Shown: in pieces, positions 11,731 to 22,548 of the stretch | Numbering within the stretch: position 1 is the first letter of the stretch | How the letters are laid out: each line of letters opens with the position of its first letter | DNA from: Inia geoffrensis | Lineage: Eukaryota > Chordata > Mammalia > Artiodactyla > Iniidae | Direction: 5' to 3' | Assembly (NCBI GenBank): GCA_036417435.1 | Contig: CM070902.1 | Location: forward strand, 136,885,886 to 136,949,885 | Length of the DNA stretch: 64,000 nucleotides | Position numbers and translations under genes: made by a program | The notes under the pieces: generated by a model | What the model was told of the DNA's origin: nothing | Databases searched by the model: none | Seen by the model: only the letters and a program-made list of their open reading frames with translations

Positions 11731-13154
11731 ACAGTAAAATAGAATGAAGTAAAGTATAATAAAGTTATTGAATTAAAACGTAATTATTTAGGGGAAAAAG
11801 AAAAAAAAAAAAAAAGAAAAAGGATGGATATAACCTTAGGACAAATGTTGAAAGCCACGCTATACAGACAAAATCCTACACTGAAGCTTACACATACACC
11901 CTCACGACAAGAGGTAAAGGGGAAAAAATCATAGATCTTGCTTTCAAAGACCACCTCCTCTACTTGGGATGATTCGTTGTATAAAGGGGGGAAGGAAAGA
12001 AAGAAAGAGGGAAGGTAAAGTATAATATAATTATTAAAATTAATTATTAAGAAAAAAAAAGGAAAAAAAAAAAAACAATGGACGGATAGAACCCTAGGAC
12101 AAATGGTGGAAACAAAGCTATACAGACAAGATCTCTAAGAGAAGCGTACACATACACTTTCACAAAAAGAGGAAAAAGGGGAAAAAATCATAAATCTTGC
12201 ATATAAAGTCCACCACCTCAATTTGGGATGAGTCACTGTCTACTCATGTATTCCACAGAAGCAGGGTACATCAAGCTGATTGTGGAGCTTTAATCCGCGG
12301 CTTCTGAGGCTGCTGGGAGAGATTTCCCTTTCACTTCTTTGTTCTCACAGCTCCCAGGGGCTCAGCTTTGGATTTGGCCCCGCCTCTGCGTGTAGGTCGC
12401 TGGAGGGCGTCTGTTTTTCACTCAGACAGGACAGGGTTAAAGGAGCCTCTGATTCGGGGGCTTTGGCGCACACAGGCCGAGGGGAGAGAGGGGCACGGCG
12501 TGCGGGGCGGGCCTGCGGGGACAGAGGCCGGCGTGACGCTGCACCAGCCTGAGGCCCGCCGTGTGTTAAAAGTCTCTTGCCTCTTTGGCAGGTGCAGACT
12601 TTTCCCCGGACTCCCTCCCGGCTAGCCGTGGTGCACTACCCCCTTCAGGCTATGTTCAAGCCGCCAACCCCAGTCCTTTCCCTGCGCTCCGTCTGAAACC
12701 GAAACCCGAGCTTTAGCTCGCAGCCCCGCCCGCCCCGGCGGGTGAGCCGACAAGCCTCTCGGGCTGGTGAGTGCCGGTCGGCACCGATCCTCTATGCGGG
12801 AATCTCTCCGCTTTCCCCTCCGCACCCCCGTTGCTGTGCTCTCCTCTGTGGCTCCGAAGCTCCCTCCTCCGCCTCCCGCAGTCTCTGCCCGTGAAGGGGC
12901 TTCCTAGTGTGTGGAGACTTTTCCTCCTTCACAGCTCCCTCCCACTGGTGCAGGTGCCGTCCCTATTCTTTTGTCCCTGTTTTTTTCTTTTTTTTCTTTT
13001 GCCCTACCCAGGTACGTGGGGGAGTTTCTTGCCTTTTAGGAGGTCTGAGGTCTTTTGCCAGCCTTCAGTAGGTGTTCTGTAAGAGTTGTTCCACGTGTAG
13101 ATGTATTTCTGGTGTATCTGTGGGGAGGAAGGTGATCTCCGCGTCTTACTCTTC

Positions 13155-13164
13155 CGCCATCTTT
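13155..13164 (-). promoter_or_regulatory. YY1-like site at L1-B 5' end
   Basis: On the - strand the sequence reads aagatggcgg, a good match to the YY1 core found at the 5' end of active L1s, where it sets the transcription start. It lies 11 bp inside the element's 5' boundary (13175). L1-C carries a damaged version (aagatggagg) at the same place. Confidence 0.7.
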
Positions 13165-13175
13165 CTTCTCTCCTC

Positions 13176-13188
13176 ACACAACCTTTAA
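13176..13188 (+). repeat. Right target-site duplication of L1-B
   Basis: Second copy of the 13-mer cacacaaccttta, directly after the L1-B 5' end and in register with the L1-A ORF2 reading that resumes here. Confidence 0.92.
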
Positions 13189-16100
13189 ATGATACATTAA
13201 ACAAGATGGACTTAATTCATATTTATAGGACATTCCATCCAAAAACAACAGAAAACACTTTCTTCACAAATGCTTATGGAACATTCTCCAGGATAGATTA
13301 TATCTTGGGTCACAAATCAAGCCTTGGTAAATTTAAGAAAATTGAAATTGTATCAAGTATCTTTACTGACCACAATGCTATGAGACTAGATATCAATTAC
13401 AGGAAAAAATCTGTAAGATATACAAACACATGGAGGCTAAACAACACACTAGTTAATAACCAAGAGATCACTGAAGAAATTAAAGAGGAAATCAAAAAAT
13501 ACATAGAAACAAATGACGATGAAACACAATGACCCAAAACCTATGGGATGCAGCAAAAACCGTTCTAAAAGGGAAGTTTATAGCAATACAATCCTACCTT
13601 AAGAAACAAGAAATATCTCAAATAAACAACCTAACCTTACACCTAAAGTAATTAGAGAAAGAAGAACAAAAAAACCCCAAAATTAGCAGAAGGAAAGAAA
13701 TCATAAAGATCAGATCAGAAATAAATGAGAAAGCAATGAAAGAAATGATAGCAAAGATCAATAAAACTATAAGCTGTTTCTTTGAGCAGATAAACAAAAT
13801 TGATAAACCATTAGCCAGACTTATCAAGAAAAAAAGGGAGAAAACTCAAATCTAAAGAATTAGAAATGAAAAAGGAGAAGTAACAACTGACACTGCAGAA
13901 ATACAAAGCATCATGAGAGATTACTACAAGCAACTATATGCCAATAAAATGGGCAACCTGGAAGAAATGGACAAATTCTTAGAAATGCACAACCTTCTGA
14001 GACTGAACCAGGAAGAAATAGAAAATATGAACAGACAAATCCCAAGCAGTGAAATTGAAACTGTGATTAAAAATCTTCCAACAAACAAATTCCCACCACC
14101 AGATGGCTTCACAAGTGAATTCTATCAAACATTTGGAGAAGAGCTAACACCTATTCTTCTCAAACTCTTCCAAAATATAGCAGAGGGAGGAACACTTCCA
14201 AACTCATTCTACCAGGCCACCATCACCCTGATACCAAAAGCAGACAAAGATGTCACAAAGAAAGAAAACTACAGGCCAATATCACTGCTGAACATAGATG
14301 CAAAAATCCTGAACAAAATACTAGCAAACAGAATCCAACAGCACATTAAAAGGATCATACACTATGATCAAGTGGGGTTTATCCCAGGAATTCAAGGATT
14401 CTTCAATATATGCAATCAATGTGATATACCATATTAACATATTTTAGGAGAAAAATCATATGATCATCTCAATAGATGCAGAGAAAGCTTTCAACAAAAT
14501 TCAACACCCAGGTATGATAAAAACCCTCCAGAAAGTAGGCATAGAGGGAATTTACCTCAACATAATAAAGGCCACATATGACAAACCCACAGCCAACATC
14601 GTCCTCAATGGTGAAAAACTGAAACCATTTCCACTAAGATCAGGAAAAAGGCAAGGTTTCCCACTCTCACACTATTATTCAACATAGTTTTGGAAGTTTT
14701 AGCCACTGTAATCAGAGAAGAAAAAGAAATAAAAGGAATGTAAATTGGAAAAGAAGAGGTAAAGCTGTCACTGTTTGCAGATGACATGACAATATACATA
14801 GAGAATCCTAAAAATGCTACTAGAAAACTACTAGAGCTAATCAATGAATTTGGTAAAATAGCAGGATACAAAATTAATGCTCAGAAATTTCTTGCACTCC
14901 TATACAATAACAGTGAAAGATTAGAAAGAGAAATTAAGGAAACAATCCCATTTACCATCACGGCAAAAAGAATAAAATACCTAGGAATAAATGTAATTTA
15001 AGGAGACAAGAGACCTGTATGCAGAAAATTGTAAGACACTGATGAAAGAAGTTAAAGATGATACAAATAGATGGAGAGATACAAATAGATAGATTGGAAG
15101 AATTAACATTGTGAAAATGACTATACTACCCAAAGCAATCTACAGATTCAATGCAATCCCTATCGAACTACCACTGGCATTTTTCACAGAACTAGAACAA
15201 AAAAATTTCACAATTTGTATGGAAACACAAAAGACCCCGAATAGCCAAAGCAATCTTGAGAAAGAAAAACAGAGCTGGAGAAATCCGGCTCCCACACTTC
15301 AGACTATAGTACAAAGCTACAGTAATCAAGACAGTATGGTACTGGCACAAAAACAGAAATATAGATCAATGGGACAGGATTGAAAGCCCAGAGATAAACC
15401 CATGCACATATCGTCACCTTATATTTGATCAAGGAGGCAAGAATATACAGTGGAGAAAAGACAGCCTCTTCAATAAGTGGTGCTGGGAAAACTGGACAGC
15501 TACATATAAAAGAATGAAATTGAACACTCCCTGACACCATACACAAAAATAAACTCAAAGTGCACTAAAGACCTAAATGTAAGGCCAGACACCCTCAAAC
15601 TCTTAGAGGAAAACATAGGAAGAGCACTCCGTGACATAAATCACAGCAAGATCCTTTTTGACCCACCTCTTAGAGAAATGGAAGTAAAAACAAAAATAAA
15701 CAAATGGGACCTAATGAAACTTCAAAGCTTTATCACAGCAAAGGGAACCATAAACAAGACCAAAAGACAACCCTCATAATGGGAGAAATTATTTGCAAAT
15801 GAAGCAACTGACAAAGGATTAATCTCCAAAATTTATAAGCAGCTCATGCAGCTCAATAACAAAAAAACAAACAACCCAATCCAAAAATGGGCAGAAGACC
15901 TAAATAGACATTTCTCCAAAGAAGATATACAGACTGCCAACAAAAACATGAAAGAATGCTCAACATCATTAATCATTAGAGAAATGCAAATCAAAACTAC
16001 AATGAGATATCATCTCACACCAGTCAGAATGACCATCATCAAAAAATCTAGAAACAATAAATTCTGGAGAGAGTGTGGAGAAAAGGGAACACTCTTGCAC

Positions 16101-16482
16101 TGCTGGTGGGAATGTGAATGGGTACAGCCACTATGGAGAACAGTATGGAGGTTTCTTAAAAAACTACAAATAGAACTACCATATGACCCACTACTGGGCA
16201 TATACCCTGAGAAAACCCTAATTCAAAAAGAGTCATGTACCAAATGTTCATTGCAGCTCTATTTACAATAACCCAGAGATGGAAACAACCTAAGTGTACA
16301 TCATCAGATGAATGGATAAAGAAGATGTGGCACATATATACATTGGAATATTAGCCTTAAAATGGAACGAAACTGAGTTATTTGTAGTGAGGTGGATGGA
16401 CCTAGAGTCTGTCATACAGAGTGAAGTAAGTCAGAAAGAGAAAGACAAATACCGTATGCTAACACATATCTATGGGATCTAA
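13189..16482 (+). pseudogene. L1-A ORF2 3' part (reverse transcriptase), decayed
   Basis: Continuation of L1-A ORF2 after the L1-B insertion. The rest of the endonuclease (RIDYILGHKSS, SDH position changed to TDH), the RT region (a former FADD near 14777-14790) and the Cys-rich end ([16 protein letters not shown] near 16065-16115) are recognisable but spread over several frames. Stops include those at 13530-13532 and near 13854, and frameshifts lie near 14437, 14690 and 15000. The original stop, after HIYGI, is at 16480-16482. Confidence 0.88.
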
Positions 16483-16871
16483 AAAAAAAAAAGAAAAAAA
16501 AAATTGGTCAGAAGAACCTAGGGGTAAGATGTGAATAAAGATGCAGACATAGTAGAGAATGGACTTGAGGATTCGGGGAGGGGGAGGGTAAGCTGGGACA
16601 AAGCAAGAGAGAGGCATGGACGTACATACACTACCAAACGTAAAATAGATAGCTAGTGGGAAGTAGCAGCATAGCACAGGGAGATCAGCTCGGTGCTTTG
16701 TGGCCACCTAGAGGGGTGGGATAGGGAGGTTGGGAGGGAGTGAGATGCAAGAGGGAAGAGATATGGGAACATATGTATATGTATAACTGATGCACTTTGT
16801 TATAAAGCAGAAACTAGCACACCATTGTAAAGCAATTATACTCCAATAAAGATGTTAAAAAAATAAAATAA

Positions 16872-16881
16872 AAGTTTAATG
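16872..16881 (+). repeat. Right target-site duplication of L1-A
   Basis: Second copy of aagtttaatg, following the A-rich tail that comes after the L1 AATAAA. Confidence 0.75.
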
Positions 16882-17114
16882 TAAAATCATATTATTTTTT
16901 CTATGTCCTAATTAGAAATCAACCAGCCATCACTTTAAATGAATAATTTTCAGTAATCTGAAATGCAAATCAACTTTTACTGACAGGAAAATACTAGTTA
17001 ATGGACAAAAATTGGTATTGAGTATAAAGACATATGATTTTGAACACCAAGCATCTGTGAATCTCTATGAAAATTAAATATTCTTAAGGTCAGAGTGAAT
17101 CATATTTAGAAAAT

Positions 17115-17455
17115 GCAGAGTGAAGTAAGTCAGAAAGAGAAAAACAAATAGTGTATGTTAACGCATATATGCAGAATCTAGAAAAATGGTACAGATGTAC
17201 CTGTTTGCAAGGCAGAAATAGAGACACAGACATAGAGAACAAATGTATGAACACATTTGGGGGGAAAGGGGAGCTGGGATGAATTGGGAGATTGGGATTG
17301 ACATATATACACTAACTAATATGTATAAAATAGATAACTAATAAGAACCTGCTGTATAGCATGGAATACCTGCTGTATAGCAGGGAACTCTACTTCGCTG
17401 TACAGTAGAAACTAACATATCATTGTAAAACAACTATACCCCAATTAAAAAAAAA
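17115..17455 (+). mobile_element. L1 3'-end fragment, sense
   Basis: Starts inside the last codons of ORF2 (agagtgaagtaagtcagaaag, as in L1-A near 16420) and runs through the 3'UTR to a short A-rich tail at about 17445-17455. It belongs to an older subfamily than L1-A. A local ~20-bp duplication (cctgctgtatagca) is seen at 17349-17386. Strongly 5'-truncated; no target-site duplication was found. Confidence 0.75.
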
Positions 17456-17639
17456 TAGGATTAATAAAAAAGAGCCACATACATACACATATGTACATGT
17501 ATGTGGGAATTTTATTGAGACAGGCTTATGTTTATGTTTTTCCTTGAGAATGCACAGGCCTCAGATTGGTGCCAGTGATTAACTTTAGTTAGCATTGTGT
17601 TTTTATACCATTTTAAAAGAAATTTGTTGCTTTGTCGTG

Positions 17640-18130
17640 TTTGATGCAAACACAGGGAAGCAAGGGACAACATTGCCGTTACCTGCAGATAATTTAATTG
17701 TCTTCATGGAAAACCCCAAATATGCTACAGGCAAATCACTAGAATCAGTAACATAAAAAATTTCTGGGAACAATGTCAACACACAAAAATTACTAGCATT
17801 TTGAGAACTAAGCAGGATTTCAAAGGTTTCATTCACTGTAACGAAGAAAATCATTGGATGTGGGGTCCAGTTTACTGTGAAGATCATAAAGTTTAGGCTT
17901 CAAAGCTCTTCGCTAGCACGGGCTCCTCTGGGGTGGGAATATTGTCCTATTTTCTTTAAAGAAGGACCATCAAATTATGTGTTTCCCCCCTCTCCCAAAT
18001 CAGAATCATCTTGACTAGAAGCATAAAGAGGAAAATTTCAATAAAAGATACTTAAGAACTTTATGTAGAAAATTACAAAATAGATGAAAGACCTAAAGTA
18101 GAAAGAAATGAAAAGGCAAATCATGTTCAT
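17640..18130 (+). mobile_element. Ancient L1 ORF2 fragment, sense
   Basis: Weak similarity to the L1 reverse-transcriptase region on the + strand: a 'gcagataatttaattgtcttcatggaaaaccccaaa' type segment (about 17680-17715, the former FADD-ENPK region), followed by stretches resembling the next ORF2 codons up to 'gtagaaaattacaaaa' at about 18065. Frames are broken throughout. Ends are uncertain, and the piece may include unrelated sequence. Confidence 0.5.
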
Positions 18131-20230
18131 GCTTGGGAAGATGGCATAGTGGGTTGTTCAGTAATAATGAGTCTGCTGAATACACACATACACACACACA
18201 GGTTAATAGATTAAGCTATAATCCTGCTATGATACCGTTATTTGGAAAGGAACAAAACCATGCTATATCTTACTCATGAATATATGGACTAGAAAGATAC
18301 ACCCGCACTTTAGAACAGAGGCTGTCTACAGGGAAGAAGAAAGGGAATGAGATTTGGAGGTACACACAGGTCCTCTGCTATACTTACATTCTGTCATTTC
18401 TTTAAAAAATTTGAAGCAATATTGCAGCTTTACCAATCTGGAAATGTTTACATGGATGGTCATATATTTCTGAATGTTTGAAATGTTGATTTTTAAAAAA
18501 ATTAGCTTCTGAAATGATGCTTAGGGCATCACAATATAAAAATGTGGTGATATCTGTTATGTTACTCATACCTTTGCTTTAACTTTATCCAATTACAAAA
18601 TAGAGGCAACTACAAAATGTAAGATAAAATAACAAGATAAAAATCAATATGAGAACAAAGATATATATATATCACATTCATGAAAGTTTTCATTCTCCTA
18701 TGTAAATGGATCAAAGCATAGAAATCACAACCAATAGATGTTACATAATTTCCTGCTCTATACTCTGACTTTCTTAAGAGCGGGAGTTCTTTTTTATTTG
18801 CTATTATTTCCCCTATAACTGGTAAAGTGTCTGTTACATGATAGTGACTCACTGACAGTTGAATAAAAGAATGAAAGAGAGCCACTAGCCTAGACATCGT
18901 CTGAAGTTCTTTGGGTTGTTTAAAGTATTTAGATTTTGTCAAAAAACACAAATCTGTTATTTAACAAACCAAAAAAAAAAAAACCCTGCCATGATCAATT
19001 TGAATTAGAAGTATCAATACAAACTTATGACATATTTTAGTGTGTGCATGTGTGTATTCTGTGACCACTGAAAAAGGCCTAGAAACAATGACTGACCCAG
19101 AAGCAATGAGCAGGATACAACCTCCCAATACTTTATTCCATGGAATGAACCAGGAGTCCTTGGAGAAATGACTGACTCCAGGTCTAGAACAGGAAATCTT
19201 CAAGATGAGTCTGTAACATTTTGTCACCCCAGATACAAGGAGGCTGTTAAAGATGACTAGGATCATATCAAAGACTCAGGAACCTCCTATAAGAGGATCC
19301 TAATGTTCAAAGATGGAACAATTTGAACATCAATAGGGATAATATTGGGAATAGATTGAAACTCTTATAATATGTTTAAATTTATGCTTAATGATTCTTA
19401 AAACAGAAACTAAACAAACCTTTAATTATCATAGTTGAAGCACTGAAGGATGTTAGTAAACCAATCCATTATTTTGAAGACTGTTAAATAAGTTTACCAT
19501 CAAATATTTATCCTGATTTTTCTTATAATGAACTGTCCCACTGGGTTACCAATAAGTACATAAGAAGAAGTTGCTCTTTAGTAATATATTCCAGCTAATA
19601 AATAAAGAAGAGATCATAGACTCAATGTTATACCTGCAACATTTATTGAATCATTAGTGGATCCAGGCTGTGCATCAAAGAGGGCCCACATCACAAAAAG
19701 AGACAATCAGACATGTGCTTCTGAAGGAAAACACAAAACAGCATTTATGAAGTAGTCTTCCCCCCAAACAACCTGAATCTGATTAATTCTCTAGATCTAC
19801 CTCCCAATTTAAGGAGAACATAGAGGACAGAAAAACATATTAAGCTACACACTGGAAATAAGCAACAGGCAAATCTAGACCACAGGAAGCTTCAGGATAC
19901 ATGATCCAGTTCTTCAGCAAATGAGTTGCAAGAACAAAATAAAGAGATGGATGGCAGGAATGCATAGATTGAAGGGATATGCAAATACAGATTTTATGTT
20001 GAACCTAATTTGACTAAAAAAAAATAAGATATTTATAAGACAACTGGAAATTTAAAAGTTAACTAGATATTTGATAATATTTAGGAAACTACTAATTTTT
20101 AAAAGTATAATATGGTACTGTGATTGTATTAAATTCTTCCTTATCTTTTAGAGATACATGTTGAAAAACATACAGAAGAAATGATATGATTTCTGAAATT
20201 TGCTTCAAAAGAAGATGGTGAATGGGGAAT
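18131..20230 (+). other. DCHS2: Intron sequence without recognised features
   Basis: AT-rich, with short CA and TA runs near 18184-18200 and 18660-18670. Small open frames have no recognisable similarity. Nothing identified as a gene, promoter or named repeat; weak remnants of old L1 or LTR sequence cannot be excluded. Confidence 0.5.
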
Positions 20231-20248
20231 AAGATTAGCCATGAGTTG

Positions 20249-20446
20249 GGCTTCCCTGGTGGCAGAGTGGTTGAGAGTCCGCCTGCCGATGCAGGAGACA
20301 TGGGTTCGTGCCCCGGTCCGGGAAGATCCCATATGCCGCAGAGCAGCTGGGCCCATGAGCCATGGCCTCTGAGCCTGTGTGTCCGGAGCCTGTGCTCCCC
20401 AACGGGAGAGGCCACAACAGTGAGAGGCCCACATACCACAAAAAAA
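20249..20446 (+). mobile_element. CHR-type tRNA-derived SINE
   Basis: A full tRNA-derived SINE beginning gggcttccctggtggc, with box-B-like ggttcgtgccccgg, a body (tgggcccatgagccatgg) and a short A tail. This is the SINE class abundant in cetaceans and hippos. An 18-bp target-site duplication (aagattagccatgagttg) lies at 20231-20248 and 20447-20464. The duplication is perfect, so the insertion is fairly young. Confidence 0.9.
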
Positions 20447-20473
20447 AAGATTAGCCATGAGTTGATAAATATT

Positions 20474-21019
20474 ATTATTATTTTCCAAATGTTTTTTTAA
20501 ATAGGATATTGAATATAGTTCCCTGTGTTACACAGTAGGACCTTGTTGTTTTTCCATTCTATATATAATAGTTTGCATCTGCAAATCCCAAATTGCCAAT
20601 ACAACCTTCCCCCACCTCTCCTCCCCCTTGGCAACCACAAGTCTGTTCGCTATGTCTGTGAGTCTGTTTCTGTCTCATAGATAAGTTCATTTGTGTCATA
20701 TTTTGGATTCCTACATATAAGTGATATCATATGGTATTTGTCTTTCTCTGACTTATTTCACTTAGTATGATAATCTCTAGGTCCACCCATGTTGCTGCAA
20801 ATAGCATGATTTCATTCTTTTTTATGGCTGAGTAGTATTCCATTGTATATATGTATCACATCTTCTTTATCCATTTACATGTTAACGAACATTTAGGTTG
20901 TTTCCGTGTCTTGGCTATTGTAAATGGTGCTGCTATCAACACAGGGGTACAGGTATCTTTTTGAATTAGAGTTTTGTCAGGATATATGCACAGGAATGGG
21001 ATTGCTGGATGATATGACG
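20474..21019 (-). mobile_element. 5'-truncated L1, antisense, with 18-bp duplications
   Basis: An L1 3' part on the - strand: a T-rich head (20474-20505), then 3'UTR sequence (ccctgtgttacacagtagg, gagtctgtttctgtctc) and the last ORF2 segment (gctgagtagtattccattg) up to about 21019. The 18-mer catgagttgataaatatt occurs at 20456-20473 and 21020-21037, defining the insertion. The left copy overlaps the right duplication of the neighbouring SINE. Confidence 0.88.
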
Positions 21020-21295
21020 CATGAGTTGATAAATATTGAAGCTAGATGATAGATACATGAAAGTTCATGATATCACTGTCTACTTTTTTATATGTGAAAA
21101 TTTCTATAATAATTTTTTAAATCTGTTATGTTTCTTGTCTGTATTTTTAGTATTATCCTTATGCTCATATTCTCACAGAGCTTAAGGTAAATAAATTTTC
21201 CAAATGATCACAGGTATATTAGGATTAATTAATTCTCTGTATTCTGCATTGTCAACTAACATTAATTTCTTAATTTTGTGTGTGTTTGTGTGTAG

Positions 21296-21453
21296 AGGGT
21301 AGTACTGATCACTTCAAGATTGATGCCAACAGTGGTGAAATAAGAACAACCAGAGTGCTTTCACATGATTATGGACCTTCTTACAGGATGACTGTAATTG
21401 CCAGCGACCAGGGGGTGCCTCCTCTTCAAGGACAGGCAGTTATTAATATTCAG
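21296..21453 (+). CDS. DCHS2: DCHS2 internal exon 3 of 8: end of a cadherin repeat
   Basis: A 158-bp exon entered in phase 1 (acceptor AG 21294-21295 after a G/T-rich tract) and left in phase 0 (donor gtaata at 21454). It completes the EC repeat begun at 2551: HFKIDANSGEI, then LSHDY in place of the usual LDRE, YRMTVIASDQGVPPLQG and the G strand (AVINIQ). The D-x-N-D linker normally found at this point is absent, and the next exon continues with IPLPKGRA instead. No stop codons. The gene call rests on continuity with the other exons. Confidence 0.87.
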
Positions 21454-22548
21454 GTAATAGCTCACATCACACAAAATGTGGAAAGATGCTCTGAGGGCTT
21501 TCTTTATTTTATATACAAATGTAGAGTGAAGATACAATGAATATACGAATACTCTTTTTAGAGAGCATTGCAGATGTATGTGTGCATTATATTAAGTGAT
21601 TTTATTATCACTTGAGAAATGATTTGGTTTAAATAATTTTTTATTTTAACTTTGTACAGTTACTGACAAGATACTTACCTCCATCACTATGTGGATGTCT
21701 ATCCTGCTTTGTTTATAAAGAACAAAAAGTATCTTTTCTTTTACTTTTTCCTAATTGCAAGGACCTGGTAAATTTGCAGGAGAAACGTGTGTAAATAAGT
21801 GGCCAATATAAATTGCATAGTTTTTGTAATTATTTTTAAAATTAGGAAAGGCACTTGAGATTTGTATTTTAAGACTTTCCTCTAGTCGTAATGATCAAAC
21901 AAGCTGTAGGAAGTCTCCATAGTAGGAAAAAATTACATCAACCCATCAGAAGCAAAATGACTGTTAACAGGAAGATTTTTTTGTTCAAGCACGTGATAAT
22001 CAGTAATATTAATATAGGTATGTATACTAATCAAGAATATATGTCCCCAAGAGTTCTGTTTCCAAATTATATTCTTTATTGATTAAGGATATGTGGGTTA
22101 GGAGAAACTTCTGTCATAATATCTCAAGACTCTGGTTTCAGATAAACAAAGGCATATGATACTTAAATGTATGCAGATGTTGTCATTAAGGAAATATGAG
22201 TTTCTAGGACTTAGAGTAGCTTGGAGAACTAGCTCTTGTACACTGCCTTTGAAGAACCATGAGACTACAGTTCACGTAAACAACAGCGTAGCCTCACCAA
22301 ACTATCATTGCATCCATTGCAGCAAACGGGAGTGGAAAGTCCTATACTTTCTTATCTCCTAGCTATTATGCAGTTTTCAGTCTTCAGAGGCATACTGGAA
22401 TTATATAAGATAAGAAAAGACATTTTCTCACCAATTAACATATGTATATTGCACAACTGGAAGGAATTAGCTTCCAAAAGAATAGCAGCACCTGTAAAGT
22501 CTTTTTAAAAAAATCCAAATTAACAACTCCTTTTTATTCTTATTTCAG
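21454..22548 (+). other. DCHS2: Intron between window exons 3 and 4
   Basis: A 1.1-kb GT-AG intron (donor gtaata, acceptor tttttattcttatttcag). AT-rich; no repeat or other gene recognised. Confidence 0.75.

Larger units (their letters stand above)
5784..13175 (-). mobile_element. L1-B: full-length LINE-1 with both ORFs intact
   Basis: A 7.4-kb LINE-1 on the - strand, nested in L1-A and antisense to DCHS2. Read on its own strand it has a 5' end at 13175 with a YY1-like motif, a ~2.15-kb 5'UTR (13175-11022), ORF1 (11021-10116), a 58-bp spacer, ORF2 (10057-6239), a ~0.35-kb 3'UTR with AATAAA at 5886-5881, an interrupted poly(A), ~28 bp of non-L1 sequence (5845-5818) and a second poly(A) of 34 residues (5817-5784). 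Thirteen-base target-site duplications flank it. Neither ORF has a stop or frameshift, so it is probably a recent insertion and may be retrotransposition-competent. Activity cannot be judged from sequence alone. Confidence 0.95.
11022..13175 (-). promoter_or_regulatory. L1-B 5'UTR / internal promoter region
   Basis: About 2.15 kb between the L1 5' end and ORF1, more than twice the human L1 5'UTR. The 5' third (roughly 12290-13175) is CpG- and GC-rich. The middle (11543-12230) is A/G-rich on the + strand, with GGAA/GAAA repeats. A T run on the + strand (11052-11070) lies just before ORF1. Promoter function is inferred from the family; the sequence shows only composition and position. L1-C has a homologous 5'UTR of ~2.0 kb. 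Confidence 0.75.
2826..16871 (+). mobile_element. L1-A: old LINE-1 in DCHS2 sense, split by L1-B
   Basis: A LINE-1 on the + strand: 5'UTR (2826-4343), broken ORF1 (4344-5225), ORF2 start (5283-5783), then a 7.4-kb antisense L1 insertion, then the rest of ORF2 (13189-16482), the 3'UTR and an A-rich tail near 16855-16871. Its own length without the insert is about 6.6 kb. Compared with L1-B, the first ~470 bp of 5'UTR are missing, so it is 5'-truncated inside the UTR. Ten-base target-site duplications flank it. Both ORFs carry stops and frameshifts, so it is dead. The 5'UTR includes a short (TA)n at 3590-3605 and T-rich stretches at 3600-3830. Confidence 0.9.

Noticed and set aside
12290..12800. 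CpG-rich stretch as a host gene promoter or CpG island
   Set aside because: It lies inside the 5'UTR of L1-B, homologous to the 5'UTRs of L1-A and L1-C, so it is L1 sequence rather than a host promoter.
20222..20500. Small ORFs of 68-115 codons on both strands around the CHR SINE
   Set aside because: They are readings of a tRNA-derived SINE, which does not code for protein.
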